From Cupriavidus nantongensis (GTDB lineage Bacteria; Pseudomonadota; Gammaproteobacteria; Burkholderiales; Burkholderiaceae): a stretch of 64,000 nucleotides of DNA. The DNA lies in assembly GCF_001598055.1 (NCBI RefSeq), contig NZ_CP014844.1, positions 2,348,967-2,412,966 on the forward strand. Direction: 5' to 3'. How positions within the stretch are numbered: the first letter of the stretch is position 1; every line of letters starts with the position of its first letter. The notes below the pieces were generated by a model. It was not told where the DNA came from. It saw nothing but the letters and a program-made list of their open reading frames with translations, and searched no databases. Below are positions 8,210 through 16,987 of this stretch, one piece after another. Both the position numbers and the translations under genes were made by a program.

Positions 8210-9223
8210 TCAGCCCTGGCGCGGTGGCGTCAGCGCGTCGATCTCCGCGTCCTTGGCCTCCCACTGGCGTGCCAGCCAGTGGTGGAATTCGGTGCGGAAG
8301 GCCTTGTCGCTGCCGTAGTCGGCGTTGCAGAAGGACGGTGGCACCGGCAACTGGCGCATCCGCACCAGCACCGGGCCGGCGCGCCCGCAGGCCAGGTCCC
8401 AGAAGCCCGGCGCGCCTTCGGGGTAGACGATGGTGACATCGATCAGCGAGCGGAACTTGTCGCCCATCGCGTTCAGCGCCACCGCCAGGCCGCCGGCCTT
8501 GGGCTTGAGCAGGTGGCGGTAGGGCGAAGCCTGCGCGGCATGCTTGGCCGCGGTAAAGCGCGTGCCTTCGGCGAACACCATCACGCTGGTCGGCACCAGC
8601 GAGAACTTCGCGCAGGCGCGCCGCGCGGTTTCCTGGTCCTGGCGCCGCAGGGCCGGATTGCGGCGCAGCTCGGCCTTGCCGTGGCGCTTCATGAACGGGA
8701 AGTCCAGCGCCCACCAGGCCAGGCCGATCACCGGCACATAGATCAGCTGCTGCTTCAGGAAGAATTTCAGCAGCGGGATGCGGCGGTTCAGCGCCCGCTG
8801 CAGCACGAAGATGTCGGCCCACGACTGGTGGTTGCAGTTGACCAGGTACCAGTCGGCATAGCGCAGGCCCTCGTTGCCGCGGATGTCCCAGGGCTCGCGC
8901 TGGATCCACGCGAACCAGCCGGTGTTGCCGGAGATCCAGGCGGTGGCGATGCCGTTGAGCAGCGGGTCGATGCGGCGCCTGGCCGCGGCGAACGGCAGCG
9001 CCAGCTTCAGCAGCGCCAGCGGAAACAGCAATGCGCACCAGAACAGCGTGCTGGCGATCAACAGGGTCCAGCTGAGGATGCCGGTGACAAAGGCGAAGCG
9101 GCCGCGCGGCACCAGCGCCGGGCGGCGTGGCGGCACGGCGGGGTTGGCGAGGGTGGTCGGGCTGGCGTCGGATGAGGCAGGGGAAGCGGGGGAAGCGGGG
9201 GAAGAAGAGGGCAACGTCGTCAT
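8210..9223 (-). CDS. PlsC/YihG-type 1-acyl-glycerol-3-phosphate acyltransferase family protein
   Basis: 337 residues. A low-complexity N-terminus (SPASPASPASS, encoded by a short tandem repeat near 9181-9208) precedes one or two membrane helices at about 43-77. The acyltransferase motif I NHQSWAD is at residues 131-137 (catalytic His132 and Asp137) and motif III FAEGTR at 217-222, followed by VTIVYPEG. These are the hallmarks of lysophosphatidate acyltransferases, which add the second fatty acyl chain to make phosphatidate at the inner membrane. The overall pattern with the long helix pair resembles the E. coli YihG branch rather than PlsC itself, so it is probably a secondary enzyme. It converges on the spermidine dehydrogenase gene with only 6 bp between stops. 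Confidence 0.88.
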   Translation of the reverse strand: MTTLPSSSPASPASPASSDASPTTLANPAVPPRRPALVPRGRFAFVTGILSWTLLIASTLFWCALLFPLALLKLALPFAAARRRIDPLLNGIATAWISGNTGWFAWIQREPWDIRGNEGLRYADWYLVNCNHQSWADIFVLQRALNRRIPLLKFFLKQQLIYVPVIGLAWWALDFPFMKRHGKAELRRNPALRRQDQETARRACAKFSLVPTSVMVFAEGTRFTAAKHAAQASPYRHLLKPKAGGLAVALNAMGDKFRSLIDVTIVYPEGAPGFWDLACGRAGPVLVRMRQLPVPPSFCNADYGSDKAFRTEFHHWLARQWEAKDAEIDALTPPRQG

Positions 9224-9317
9224 GGGCGCCAGTTTGCAGGCAGGAAAGGAATTGGAGCTTGCGCTTGATCAATGCGGACGCTGGCTCATGGGTATCTCAC
9301 GTTGGCGCGTGATGCCT

Positions 9318-10280
9318 TCAGAACACCAGCGTCGCGGTGCCCATGAAGGTGTTGGTGCTCTTCAGCCGGTTCTTGCTGGCCACCGACGGCACCCAGCGCA
9401 GGCCCAGCGACAGCAGGCTCTTGGCGCCGACCTTGGTGTCGTAGGTGACGATCGGGCCCACCGCCCAGTCGTGGCCGCGGAAGCCGTTCAGGCGGTCGGC
9501 CAGCGGCCCGCTGTCGTCGCCCAGCTGCTGCGTGGTGCCGGCGATCAGGCCCACGCCGGCGCCGTTGGCAAAACGCTTGAGCAGCATCGTGTCGAGCGTG
9601 AACAGCGGCGCGTTCTGGTAGTCGGTGGCGTGGTTGCGGGTGTAGAACTGGATGCCGGCGACGGCATCGAACTCGAGCCCGTGTTCGGGGAACAGTTTGG
9701 TGTAGGCCACCTGCGGAATGAAGGTCCAGTTGTTGAGGCTGGGATTGGCCAGCGCGTTGGCATCGTACTTGCCGGTCGGCGCCCACACGTTCAGGCTCAG
9801 CGCCACGTGTTCGGTCTTGGAAAAATGGTAGCCAGCGATGACCGGCGCAAACGAGATGTCGAACAGGTTCGAGGCGGTGTCCTGGGTGCTGAGGCTGCGC
9901 CCGCCGACGGCGAGGTTGGCCGTGACCTTGGTCCACACATAGGGCAGCGTAAAGCTGGAGGCGAAGTTCCAGGCGCCGGTGCCGGTGTCCCACACCTTCA
10001 TCACGGTCGCCAGGGTGAAGGCGATCTTGCCGTCGATGCCGGCAGAGGCCTTGCCGGCGATCGGCACGGTGCGGCTGCCGCCGATCGAGCCGTCCAGGTA
10101 GATCTCGCCGACGTTGACGATCAGCGCCGGTTCGGGCGACACCACGCCCGCGTTGGGAACCACGCTGGTGCCGGTGACAGGGCGCCCGAGCGCGCCTTCG
10201 GTGGCGTGGGCGCCGGCGCAGGCCAGCAGCAGCGGGGCAGTCAGGGCAAGCCGTTGTGCGAGAGTCTTGGACATGGGCAT
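9318..10280 (-). CDS. Outer-membrane beta-barrel protein of the phenol/meta-pathway transporter (MetA_deg) type
   Basis: About 320 residues from the ATG at 10280. The frame is open up to an ATG at 10340, but a standard signal peptide (MSKTLAQRLALTAPLLLACAGAHA) begins at 10274-10280, which favours the inner start. The mature part has alternating beta-strands with tyrosine and tryptophan at strand ends, the segment LNVWAPTGKYDANAL, and a C-terminal phenylalanine (GTATLVF), the usual outer-membrane insertion signal. The family (Pfam Phenol_MetA_deg/SphA type) is found beside catabolic genes and is thought to import hydrophobic substrates. A divergent gene for another barrel lies 240 bp away. Substrate unknown. 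Confidence 0.75.
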   Translation of the reverse strand: MPMSKTLAQRLALTAPLLLACAGAHATEGALGRPVTGTSVVPNAGVVSPEPALIVNVGEIYLDGSIGGSRTVPIAGKASAGIDGKIAFTLATVMKVWDTGTGAWNFASSFTLPYVWTKVTANLAVGGRSLSTQDTASNLFDISFAPVIAGYHFSKTEHVALSLNVWAPTGKYDANALANPSLNNWTFIPQVAYTKLFPEHGLEFDAVAGIQFYTRNHATDYQNAPLFTLDTMLLKRFANGAGVGLIAGTTQQLGDDSGPLADRLNGFRGHDWAVGPIVTYDTKVGAKSLLSLGLRWVPSVASKNRLKSTNTFMGTATLVF

Positions 10281-10519
10281 CAACAGGTAGGACAGGCCGG
10301 GCAGGGCATGCGGCCGGCGCCCGCGCCGGTTTTTCGACATTGCATACTAGCAGCAAACCCCCGCTTCGCTATTGGCGCGAACACGCAAAAAAGCACGCAA
10401 AAATTTTCATTACGGCATCGCAAATATTTACTTCACAAGGCCAAAGCCGCTCTGCCATGATGCTCACGCCATATTCGACCGGCGATGGCAGCGATTTCAC
10501 TTGAGCAGGGCGTCCGCGT

Positions 10520-11329
10520 ATGAATGAATTCATGCAGAAGTCCAGGCGTGGTGCAGGGTGCATGGCGGCGGTGGCGGCGGCGGTCGCGCCGGCATTTGCC
10601 CAGGCTGCCGGCCCGTCGACCGCCGATATGAATGCGTCGAACAACCCGCTGAGCCCCACCATTACGCTGAACCTGCAGGACCAGTACGTCGGCCGCTATT
10701 ACGGGCTCGGCGACGAGGACGGCAACAGCGTGCTGCTGCGCGGCACCGTGCCGCACAAGCTGTTCGGGCTGCCGCAGATCGTCCGCTTCACGCTGCCGGT
10801 GGTCACCACGCCCGGCGTCGCGCCCGATGGCAGCAAGACCGGGCTGGGCGACCTGAACCTGTTCAACCTGGTGCTGATGAAAGGGCTGGGCATGGAGTGG
10901 GGCATCGGCCCGCAGCTGACCATCCCCACCGCCTCGCGCGACCAGACCGGCACCGGCAAGTGGCAGGCCGGCCTGGCAGCAGTAGGCATCGCGCCGCAGC
11001 AATGGGGCATGCTGGGCGGCCTGGTGACCTGGCAGCATTCGTTTGCCGGAGAGAGCGACCGGCCCACGCAAGACAACCTGACCGCGCAGCCGTTCGTGAT
11101 CGTCAACCTGCCGCAGGGCTGGTACCTGCGCAGCAGCGCGACCTGGAATTTCGATCTCAGGCGCGGCAGCTATTACATTCCGGTCGGCGTCGGCGCCGGC
11201 AAGATCTGGAAGGTCGGCAAGGACACCTACAACCTGTTCGCCGAACCCCAGTGGACGCTGAAGCATGATGGCAGTGGCGTACCCAAGTTCCAGGTGTTCA
11301 TGGGGCTGAACATCCAGTTCCCGCTTTAG
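10520..11329 (+). CDS. Predicted outer-membrane porin-like protein (often annotated 'neuromedin U')
   Basis: 269 residues with a signal peptide ending FAQA at about residue 29. The mature chain consists of amphipathic strands such as LGDLNLFNLVLMKG, WGIGPQLTIPTAS and LPQGWYLRSSATW, and ends in NIQFPL, compatible with a beta-barrel in the outer membrane. Proteins of this type are widely but wrongly labelled neuromedin U precursor. It stands 29 bp ahead of the Omp85-type barrel gene and is probably co-transcribed with it. The AT-rich 180 bp in front (10341-10519) is the likely promoter region shared with the divergent barrel gene. Function not known. Confidence 0.7.
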   Translation: MNEFMQKSRRGAGCMAAVAAAVAPAFAQAAGPSTADMNASNNPLSPTITLNLQDQYVGRYYGLGDEDGNSVLLRGTVPHKLFGLPQIVRFTLPVVTTPGVAPDGSKTGLGDLNLFNLVLMKGLGMEWGIGPQLTIPTASRDQTGTGKWQAGLAAVGIAPQQWGMLGGLVTWQHSFAGESDRPTQDNLTAQPFVIVNLPQGWYLRSSATWNFDLRRGSYYIPVGVGAGKIWKVGKDTYNLFAEPQWTLKHDGSGVPKFQVFMGLNIQFPL

Positions 11330-11358
11330 CACGACCGTCAACGCAAAGGGCCCGACGC

Positions 11359-12552
11359 ATGCCGATGATCCGCCCCGCCATGAACCGACGCATTGCCGCG
11401 CGGATCGGCGCATTGTTGGGCGCATTGATGGGCGCACTGGCCGTATGCTGGTGCGGCGGCGTGCAGGCGCAAACGCAGGCAGCCGGCGAAAAGAAGCCGC
11501 TGTCGTTCTTCGACCCGGAAGACGGCGCGCTCGACATGAGCGACTTCCTGCTCAACCACAGCGGCGCGCTGCCCGTGCCCACCATCATCACCGAGCCCGC
11601 GGTCGGCTATGGCGGCGGCCTGGGGCTGATGTTCTTCTCGCAGTCGATGGCCGACGCGGCCGCCAGTGCAAAGGCCAGCGGCAAGGGCCCGGCGCCGCCC
11701 AACATCACCGGCATCGGCGGCGCCTATACCGAGAATGGCACCTGGGGCGCCGGCGTCGCGCATTTCCACACCTGGGACGGCGACCGCTACCGCTATCTCG
11801 GCGCCCTGGCCAAGGTCGATGCCAACCTCGATTACTACGGCTTGCGCAACCAGCCGCGTGCCTATGAGCTGCGCGGCGTGTTCCTGGTGCAGCAGTTGCT
11901 GGTGCGCATCGCCGACACCCGCTGGTACGTGGGCCCGCGCTATGTGTATTTCGATTCGACCGCGACCTTCAGGTTTGGCGATGCCGGCGAGCTGGGCAGC
12001 TTCGACCGGACCCAGCGCATCGGCAAGGCCGGGCTGGTGATCGACTACGACTCGCGCGACAACATCTTCTATCCCACCCGCGGCAGCTATGCCGAGCTCG
12101 AGGCGCAGTTCGCGCGCGGCGGCTTCGGCAGTACCCAGTCGTTCAACATGTACAACGCGCGCGGCTTTACCTGGCTGCCGCTGGCGCGCACCGTGATCCT
12201 CGGCCTGCGCGCCGATACGCGCTTTTCCAGCGGCGACGTCCCGTTCTATGCGCAGCCCTACGTCGACCTGCGCGGCGTGCAGAAGGGGCGCTACCAGGAC
12301 CGCAACGCGCTCGCGGCGGAAATGGAATTGCGCTGGGACGTGACTCCGCGCTGGTCGCTGCTGGGCTTTACCGGCGCCGGCAAGGCCTATGGGCGCTGGC
12401 ACGATTTTTCGGATGCATCGACCGTCTACAGTGTCGGCGCGGGCTTTCGCTACATGATCGCGCGCAAGCTGGGGGTGTCGATCGGCCTGGACGTGGCGCA
12501 CAGCAAGGGCCAGAACGCGTTCTATATCCAGGTCGGCAGCGCCTGGCGCTGA
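11359..12552 (+). CDS. Omp85/BamA-type surface antigen barrel protein without POTRA domains
   Basis: 397 residues. A signal peptide (hydrophobic core about 17-33, ending VQAQ) is followed by a short acidic linker (FFDPEDGALDMSDFLL) and then directly by the 16-strand barrel region typical of the bacterial surface antigen family (PF01103): TEPAVGYGGGLGLMFF, VIDYDSRDNIFYPTRGSYAEL and the C-terminal VGSAWR. No POTRA repeats are visible, so it is not a canonical BamA or TamA; such short members are seen beside hydrolases and lipid-handling genes. The gene lies 29 bp after a second barrel gene and 160 bp ahead of the FGE cluster. A separate role in export or lipid transport is a guess. Confidence 0.82.
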   Translation: MPMIRPAMNRRIAARIGALLGALMGALAVCWCGGVQAQTQAAGEKKPLSFFDPEDGALDMSDFLLNHSGALPVPTIITEPAVGYGGGLGLMFFSQSMADAAASAKASGKGPAPPNITGIGGAYTENGTWGAGVAHFHTWDGDRYRYLGALAKVDANLDYYGLRNQPRAYELRGVFLVQQLLVRIADTRWYVGPRYVYFDSTATFRFGDAGELGSFDRTQRIGKAGLVIDYDSRDNIFYPTRGSYAELEAQFARGGFGSTQSFNMYNARGFTWLPLARTVILGLRADTRFSSGDVPFYAQPYVDLRGVQKGRYQDRNALAAEMELRWDVTPRWSLLGFTGAGKAYGRWHDFSDASTVYSVGAGFRYMIARKLGVSIGLDVAHSKGQNAFYIQVGSAWR

Positions 12553-12712
12553 GCCAGGTGGCAAGCGCCTGGCGCCGAGGCGACCGCGGAATGCGAAAAA
12601 AACTTAATTCACTGCTGCCTGAAATCATAAAAAGCTGACTTCTGATTGCCAAATCCATCTGAGATCATTGTTTTCGCTGATCGGCGCAGTGTTTTGCATA
12701 CAGAGACATGGA

Positions 12713-13954
12713 ATGAGCGGACCACGTGATAGCGGCAATCCCGGCGCAGCCCCAGCGGTCCTGGCGGCCCTGGCGGCCACACGGCGCGGCGGCAGGCGGG
12801 CGTGGCTGCTGGCGGGCCTGCTCGGCGTCGGGCTCGCGGCCGGCCTCGGCGGCAGCTACTGGTACCTGAAGGGACGGACCCCGGCCGCGCCCGCGATTGT
12901 CGTCGGCGATGGCAAGAACGGTCCCGCCGGCATGGTGCGCGTGCCCGGCGGCGAGTTCCTGATGGGCAGCGACAGCAAGATGGCGCAGCCCAATGAAAAA
13001 CCGGCGCACAAGGTGCGCGTGCATGCGTTCTGGATGGACCAGCATCACGTCACCAACGCGGAATTCCGCAAGTTCGTCGAAGCCACCGGCTATGTCACCA
13101 CCGCCGAGCGCGCGCCCGACTGGGAAACCCTGCGCGTGCAGCTGCCGCCCGGCACGCCGCGCCCGCCCGACAGCGCCATGGTCGCGGGGGGGATGGTCTT
13201 CGTCGGCACGCCGCGGCCGGTGCCGCTGCAGGATTACTCGCGCTGGTGGCGCTATGTGCCCGGCGCCGACTGGCGCCATCCGACCGGCCCCGGCAGCTCG
13301 ATCGAGGGCAAGGACAACCACCCGGTGGTACAGGTTTCATACGAAGACGCACAGGCCTATGCCAAGTGGGCCGGCAAGCGGCTGCCGACCGAGGCGGAAT
13401 GGGAGTTCGCAGCGCGCGGCGGGCTCGAGCAGGCGACCTATGCCTGGGGCGAGCAGTTTGCCCCCGACGGCAGGCAGATGGCCAATGTCTGGCAGGGACA
13501 GCAGAACCAGCCGTTCCCGGTGGTCAGCCCCAAGGCCGGCGGCGCGCTCGGCACCAGTCCGGTCGGCACCTTTCCGCCCAACGGCTATGGCCTTGCCGAC
13601 ATGACCGGCAATGCCTGGCAGTGGGTCGCGGACTGGTACCGCGCCGACCAGTTCCGGCGCGAAGCCGGCAAGGCGCAGCCGATCGAGAATCCGGTGGGCC
13701 CGCTGGCATCGTGGGACCCGTCCGAACCGGGGGTGCCGGTCAACGCGCCCAAGCGCGTCACGCGCGGCGGCTCGTTCCTGTGCAACGAGGATTTCTGCCT
13801 CAGCTACCGCCCCAGCGCCCGGCGCGGGACCGACCCGTTCAACAGCATGTCGCACCTCGGCTTCCGGCTGGTGATGGACGAAAGCCGCTGGGCGGAAATG
13901 CAGCGGCGGCCGCCGGTGGCGATGGCCGGCCACGCCGGCCCCGCAGCGCGCTAA
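12713..13954 (+). CDS. Membrane-anchored formylglycine-generating enzyme (FGE, SUMF1 family)
   Basis: 413 residues from the ATG at 12713. A frame with a TTG start at 12668 exists, but the ATG is preferred. Residues about 30-50 form one transmembrane helix after a basic segment (ATRRGGRRA), predicting an N-in, C-out anchor with the catalytic domain in the periplasm. The FGE-sulfatase domain starts at MVRVPGGEFLMGSDS and ends with RGGSFLCNEDFC and HLGFRLV. The two copper-binding active-site cysteines of aerobic FGE are both present (Cys357 and Cys362, spacing C-x4-C), as is the downstream SxRPSARRG region. FGE oxidises the Cys of a CxPxR/CxAxR sulfatase motif to formylglycine. A sulfatase carrying that motif lies two genes downstream. 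The upstream 160 bp (12553-12712) is AT-rich and is the probable operon promoter. Confidence 0.9.
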   Translation: MSGPRDSGNPGAAPAVLAALAATRRGGRRAWLLAGLLGVGLAAGLGGSYWYLKGRTPAAPAIVVGDGKNGPAGMVRVPGGEFLMGSDSKMAQPNEKPAHKVRVHAFWMDQHHVTNAEFRKFVEATGYVTTAERAPDWETLRVQLPPGTPRPPDSAMVAGGMVFVGTPRPVPLQDYSRWWRYVPGADWRHPTGPGSSIEGKDNHPVVQVSYEDAQAYAKWAGKRLPTEAEWEFAARGGLEQATYAWGEQFAPDGRQMANVWQGQQNQPFPVVSPKAGGALGTSPVGTFPPNGYGLADMTGNAWQWVADWYRADQFRREAGKAQPIENPVGPLASWDPSEPGVPVNAPKRVTRGGSFLCNEDFCLSYRPSARRGTDPFNSMSHLGFRLVMDESRWAEMQRRPPVAMAGHAGPAAR

Positions 13955-14012
13955 CGATGCGCGCGGACCACGTTTCTTTCCCGCAGCACAACCCGAGACA
14001 GGAGCGAGCAAT

Positions 14013-15095
14013 ATGACCATGGCGGCGCCTTCCGCAATCCTTGCCAGCCACACGCGCAAGGCCATCGCCGCGCTGGCGCTGGCCGGCCTGGCGCTCGCCG
14101 GCTGCTCGACCTCCGCGACCGCGCCGGCGGCACAGGATGCGGCCGCGCAATCGGTGCAGAGCGCGCAATCGGCACAGTCGGCGCTGCCGTCGTGGCGCGA
14201 CGGCGCGGCCCGGCAGGCGCTGCTGAAATTCGTCGCCGACGTCACGCGGCCCGGCTCGCCCGCCTTCGTGCCGCCCGACGAACGCGTGGCCGTGTTCGAC
14301 AACGACGGCACGCTGTGGAGCGAGCAGCCGCTGTACTTCCAGTTCTTCTTCCTGCTCGACCAGGTCCGCGCCGCGGCGCCGCAGCATCCGGAGTGGCGCA
14401 GCAACCCGGCCTTCAAGGCGCTGATGGCCAACGACATGCAGGGCCTGATGCGCAACGAGAAGGCGCTGGCCGCACTGGTCGCCAAGGCCAACAGCGGCAT
14501 GACCGTCGACGAGTACGACCGCACCATCCGCGACTGGCTGGCAAAGTCCCGGCATCCCAAGTTCAACCGGCCTTACACCGAACTGGTGTACCAGCCGCAG
14601 CTGGAGCTGCTGTCCTACCTGCGCGCCAACGGCTTCAAGACCTACATCGTCTCGGGCGGCACCATCGACTTCATGCGGCCGTGGAGCCAGGCCATCTATG
14701 GCATCCCGCCCGAGCAGGTGATCGGCTCCTCGCAGGCGGTGCGCTACCAGGTGCGCGACGGCAAGCCGGTGCTGGTGCGCGACCCCAAGCTGGACTTCAT
14801 CGATGACGGGCCCGGCAAGCCGGTCGGCATCTACCGCCATATCGGCCGCCGGCCGATCCTCGCCGTGGGCAACTCCGACGGCGACCTGCAGATGCTGGAG
14901 TACACCACGGGCGGCGACGGCCCGCGCCTGGCCGTGCTGGTGCATCACGACGATGCCGAGCGCGAGTTCGCCTATGACCGCCAGTCCAAGGTGGGCAAGC
15001 TCGACAAGGCCCTGGACGCGGCCCGCGCCAGGGGCTGGACGGTGGTCAGCATGAAGCGGGACTGGCTGCAGGTCTATCCGGCCGCCAAGCCATGA
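14013..15095 (+). CDS. HAD-superfamily phosphatase-like lipoprotein
   Basis: 360 residues, with a good AGGAG ribosome site ahead of the ATG at 14013. The N-terminus ends in a lipobox (LALAGC, Cys near residue 31), so it is a lipoprotein on the periplasmic side; a Gln/Ser-rich linker (SVQSAQSAQSA) follows. The HAD catalytic motif I is VFDNDGTLW with Asp96 and Asp98, motif II contains YIVSGGTIDFM, and motif IV AVGNSDGDLQML. This is the layout of SerB-like phosphomonoesterases with a cap inserted between motifs I and II. It sits between FGE and sulfatase, 58 bp after the first and 65 bp before the second, suggesting joint release of phosphate and sulfate from a shared class of substrates. The substrate is unknown. 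Confidence 0.85.
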   Translation: MTMAAPSAILASHTRKAIAALALAGLALAGCSTSATAPAAQDAAAQSVQSAQSAQSALPSWRDGAARQALLKFVADVTRPGSPAFVPPDERVAVFDNDGTLWSEQPLYFQFFFLLDQVRAAAPQHPEWRSNPAFKALMANDMQGLMRNEKALAALVAKANSGMTVDEYDRTIRDWLAKSRHPKFNRPYTELVYQPQLELLSYLRANGFKTYIVSGGTIDFMRPWSQAIYGIPPEQVIGSSQAVRYQVRDGKPVLVRDPKLDFIDDGPGKPVGIYRHIGRRPILAVGNSDGDLQMLEYTTGGDGPRLAVLVHHDDAEREFAYDRQSKVGKLDKALDAARARGWTVVSMKRDWLQVYPAAKP

Positions 15096-15160
15096 CCACA
15101 GGTATCAGCAGCGAACCAGCAGCAAACCGACCGTAACGGGTCAACGAACGGAGGCGGGAC

Positions 15161-16918
15161 ATGCACAGAGTTGAAGAACGCATAGTCAGAGGGCGGAGTT
15201 CCAGGCTGGCGATGCTGGCCGTGGCCGCCGTGGTGGTCGCGATGGCGGGCTGCGACAAGAAGGAAACCCCGCCCAAGGCCCAGCCGCCGGCGGCGCAGGC
15301 GCCTGCCGCGACGCCGGCGCCGGGCGCGGCCGCACCGGTACCGGCCCCCGAGAATCCGCCGGTGGCGACCAGCGCCCCGGTTCCCGCGGCCTCCGCGCCC
15401 GCACTGGCCGGGCCGGCGGCGTCCGGCAAGAAGCCGAACATCCTGGTGATCTTCGGCGATGACATCGGCCAGACCAACATCAGCGCCTACAGCCATGGCG
15501 TGGTGGGCTACCGCACCCCGAACATCGACCGCATTGCCCAGGAGGGCATGCTGTTCACCGACTACTACGGCGAGAACAGCTGCACCGCCGGCCGCTCCAC
15601 CTTCATCACCGGTGAAGTCGGGTTGCGCACGGGCCTGCTGAAGGTCGGCATCCCGGGCGCGCCGGTCGGCCTGCAGGCGCAGAACGTGACGATTGCGCAG
15701 GCGCTCAAGCCGCTGGGCTATGCCACCGGCCAGTTCGGCAAGAACCACCTGGGCGACCGCAACGAATACCTGCCCACCGCGCACGGCTTCGACGAGTTCT
15801 TCGGCAACCTCTATCACCTGAACGCGGAAGAGGAGCCGGAGCGCCCGTACTACCCGAAGAACGACGAGGCCTGGGTCAAGGCCAACGCGCCGCGCGGCGT
15901 GATCCACTCGTTCGCCGACGGCAAGGTCCAGGACACCGGGCCGCTGAACCGCAAGCGCATGGAGACCATCGACGACGAGACCACGGCGGCGGCGATCGGC
16001 TTCATGGACAAGCAGGTCAAGGCCGACAAGCCGTTCTTCGTGTGGATGAATACCACCCGCATGCACGTGTTCACCCACGTGCGCGAGTCGATGCGGGGGC
16101 AGAGCGGCATGCCCGGCAACGAATACGCCGACGGCATGATCGAGCACGACGGCCACGTCGGCAAGCTGCTCAAGGCGCTCGATGACCTGAAGATCGCCGA
16201 CAACACCATCGTGATCTACAGCACCGACAACGGCCCCAACCAGTTCAGCTGGCCCGATGCCGCGACCACGCCGTTCCGCAGCGAGAAGGACACCAACTGG
16301 GAAGGCGCGTTCCGGGTGCCGGCGATGATCCGCTGGCCGGGCCGGATCAAGCCCAACACGGTGTCCACCACGATGATTTCCGGGCTCGACTGGTTCCCGA
16401 CGCTGCTGGCCGCGGCCGGCGATACCGATATCAAGGAGCGCCTGCTCAAGGGCACCAGCCTCGGTGGCAAATCGTTCAAGGTGCACCTGGACGGTTACAA
16501 CTTCCTGCCCTACCTGACCGGGCAGACCAATACCGGGCCGCGCCAGGACTTCTTCTACTTCAACGATGACGGCCAGCTGGTGGCGATGCGCCACAACGAC
16601 TGGAAGTTCGTGTTCTGCGAGCAGCGCCAGCCGGGCGGCTTCCAGGTCTGGGCCAACCCGTTCACCTGCCTGCGCGTGCCCAAGGCGTTCAACCTGCGCA
16701 TGGATCCGTATGAGCGGGCGGATATCGTTTCGGACCAGTACTACGACTGGACCGCCAAGAACGCCTACATGATCAGTTATGCGTCCTCGCGCGTGGCGCC
16801 GTTCCTGCAGACCTTCAAGGACTACCCGCCCAGCCAGCGGCCGGCGAGCTTCACTATCGACCAGATGACCGAGGCGGTGATGTCGTCGCTCGACAGGGGC
16901 GCGGCCGGCGGCAAGTAG
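15161..16918 (+). CDS. Lipoprotein type I sulfatase with formylglycine motif
   Basis: 585 residues. The N-terminus ends in a lipobox (VVAMAGC) followed by Asp at +2, which in E. coli is an inner-membrane retention signal, so it is probably tethered to the periplasmic face of the inner membrane. A proline/alanine-rich linker leads to the sulfatase fold: NILVIFGDDIGQTNIS (metal-binding Asp pair), then ENSCTAGRSTF, in which Cys141 within C-T-A-G-R is the residue converted to formylglycine, and later GKNHLGDRNEYLPTAHGFD and IYSTDNGPNQ. These are the standard Ca-dependent arylsulfatase elements. The FGE gene two positions upstream is the obvious maturase. Substrate cannot be read from sequence; the protein is compact and has no carbohydrate-binding module. 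Confidence 0.93.
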   Translation: MHRVEERIVRGRSSRLAMLAVAAVVVAMAGCDKKETPPKAQPPAAQAPAATPAPGAAAPVPAPENPPVATSAPVPAASAPALAGPAASGKKPNILVIFGDDIGQTNISAYSHGVVGYRTPNIDRIAQEGMLFTDYYGENSCTAGRSTFITGEVGLRTGLLKVGIPGAPVGLQAQNVTIAQALKPLGYATGQFGKNHLGDRNEYLPTAHGFDEFFGNLYHLNAEEEPERPYYPKNDEAWVKANAPRGVIHSFADGKVQDTGPLNRKRMETIDDETTAAAIGFMDKQVKADKPFFVWMNTTRMHVFTHVRESMRGQSGMPGNEYADGMIEHDGHVGKLLKALDDLKIADNTIVIYSTDNGPNQFSWPDAATTPFRSEKDTNWEGAFRVPAMIRWPGRIKPNTVSTTMISGLDWFPTLLAAAGDTDIKERLLKGTSLGGKSFKVHLDGYNFLPYLTGQTNTGPRQDFFYFNDDGQLVAMRHNDWKFVFCEQRQPGGFQVWANPFTCLRVPKAFNLRMDPYERADIVSDQYYDWTAKNAYMISYASSRVAPFLQTFKDYPPSQRPASFTIDQMTEAVMSSLDRGAAGGK

Positions 16919-16987
16919 CCTCCGGCGTGACCGGCCAGCCGGGTTCCGTTGCAGGGGCCGGCTGGCCTATTCAACAGGGATCGCACC

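Noticed and set aside
10520..11329. Annotation as a neuromedin U precursor
   Set aside because: That name comes from a historical misassignment; the sequence is a bacterial exported beta-strand protein.
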